In this document: piece by piece, positions 5,659 through 5,751 of the stretch
Layout: each line of letters opens with the position of its first letter
Position numbering within the stretch: the first letter of the stretch is position 1
NCBI GenBank assembly: GCA_024654605.1
Contig: JANLHH010000004.1
Coordinates: 1 to 5,751, forward strand
Direction: 5' to 3'
Length of the DNA: 5,751 bases
Source of the DNA: Patescibacteria group bacterium
GTDB taxonomy: Bacteria; Patescibacteriota; Minisyncoccia; Phycocordibacterales; JANLHH01
Notes under the pieces: model-generated
Told to the model about the DNA's origin: nothing
Databases searched by the model: none
Seen by the model: only the letters and a program-made list of their open reading frames with translations
Translations under genes and position numbers: made by a program

Positions 5659-5751
5659 TTAGACGCGGTTAACGTTCACGGCATTAGGACCCTTTTGGCC
5701 CTCAGCTACCTCGAATGTTACCTTATCGCCTTCACGAAGATCGTTGAACTG
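5659..5751 (-). CDS. Cold-shock domain protein (CspA family), 5'-truncated
   Basis: The last 30 residues of a small OB-fold nucleic-acid-binding protein that runs off the right edge; its start is outside the window. The visible part reads QFNDLREGDKVTFEV, then AEGQKGPNAVNVNRV and a TAA stop (5661-5659). The EGDKVTFEV strand and the KGPNAVNV ending are characteristic of CspA/CspB, where the usual ending is KGPxAxNV. Full members have about 65-70 residues, so a little over half is missing. These proteins bind single-stranded RNA and DNA and act as RNA chaperones, often but not always induced by cold. The RNA-binding motifs RNP1 and RNP2 are in the missing part and cannot be checked. The gene converges on typA and shares its terminator. 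Confidence 0.93.
   Translation of the reverse strand, partial: QFNDLREGDKVTFEVAEGQKGPNAVNVNRV

Overview
The window looks like part of a bacterial chromosome from the Patescibacteria / Candidate Phyla Radiation, most likely a Parcubacteria-type lineage. This is an inference. It rests on compact genes of moderate GC, several genes without a Shine-Dalgarno sequence, a small membrane-anchored protein with a GPGGC...C...C...C motif that I associate with these lineages, and a standalone VKOR-family protein. The standard genetic code fits: TAA, TAG and one TGA (2259-2261) serve as stops and all frames read cleanly. I see no IS element, phage gene, tRNA, rRNA or CRISPR array.

Positions 2-1635 (+) hold the end of an ABC transporter ATPase gene of the MacB/LolD type and, 5 nt later, its complete FtsX/MacB-fold permease. 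Together they form an export or mechanotransmission-type transporter. The permease converges on a minus-strand VKOR-family disulfide-forming membrane protein (1663-2139). Next comes a separate minus-strand unit: a 123-residue unrecognised protein with a CPVCG motif (2259-2630), with its own promoter, a strong Shine-Dalgarno and its own terminator (2215-2246).

A divergent promoter region (2631-2822) leads rightward to two small genes of unknown function: a membrane-anchored four-cysteine protein (2823-3209) and a soluble, acidic, probably helical protein (3227-3655). A 128-nt gap with possible leader-type signals precedes typA/bipA (3784-5577), a ribosome-associated translational GTPase. A strong bidirectional terminator (5619-5652) separates typA from the end of a convergent cold-shock-domain gene (5659-5751, cut by the window edge).

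TypA and the cold-shock protein both belong to translation and stress adaptation at low temperature, but they are convergent and separately transcribed. The VKOR protein and the four-cysteine protein could be linked as oxidant system and client; that is a hypothesis only. The most interesting points are the four-cysteine/soluble gene pair, two promoters placed so that the mRNAs would start at or next to the start codon (leaderless), and the leader region of typA. I do not see a clearly new multi-gene defence or mobile system.
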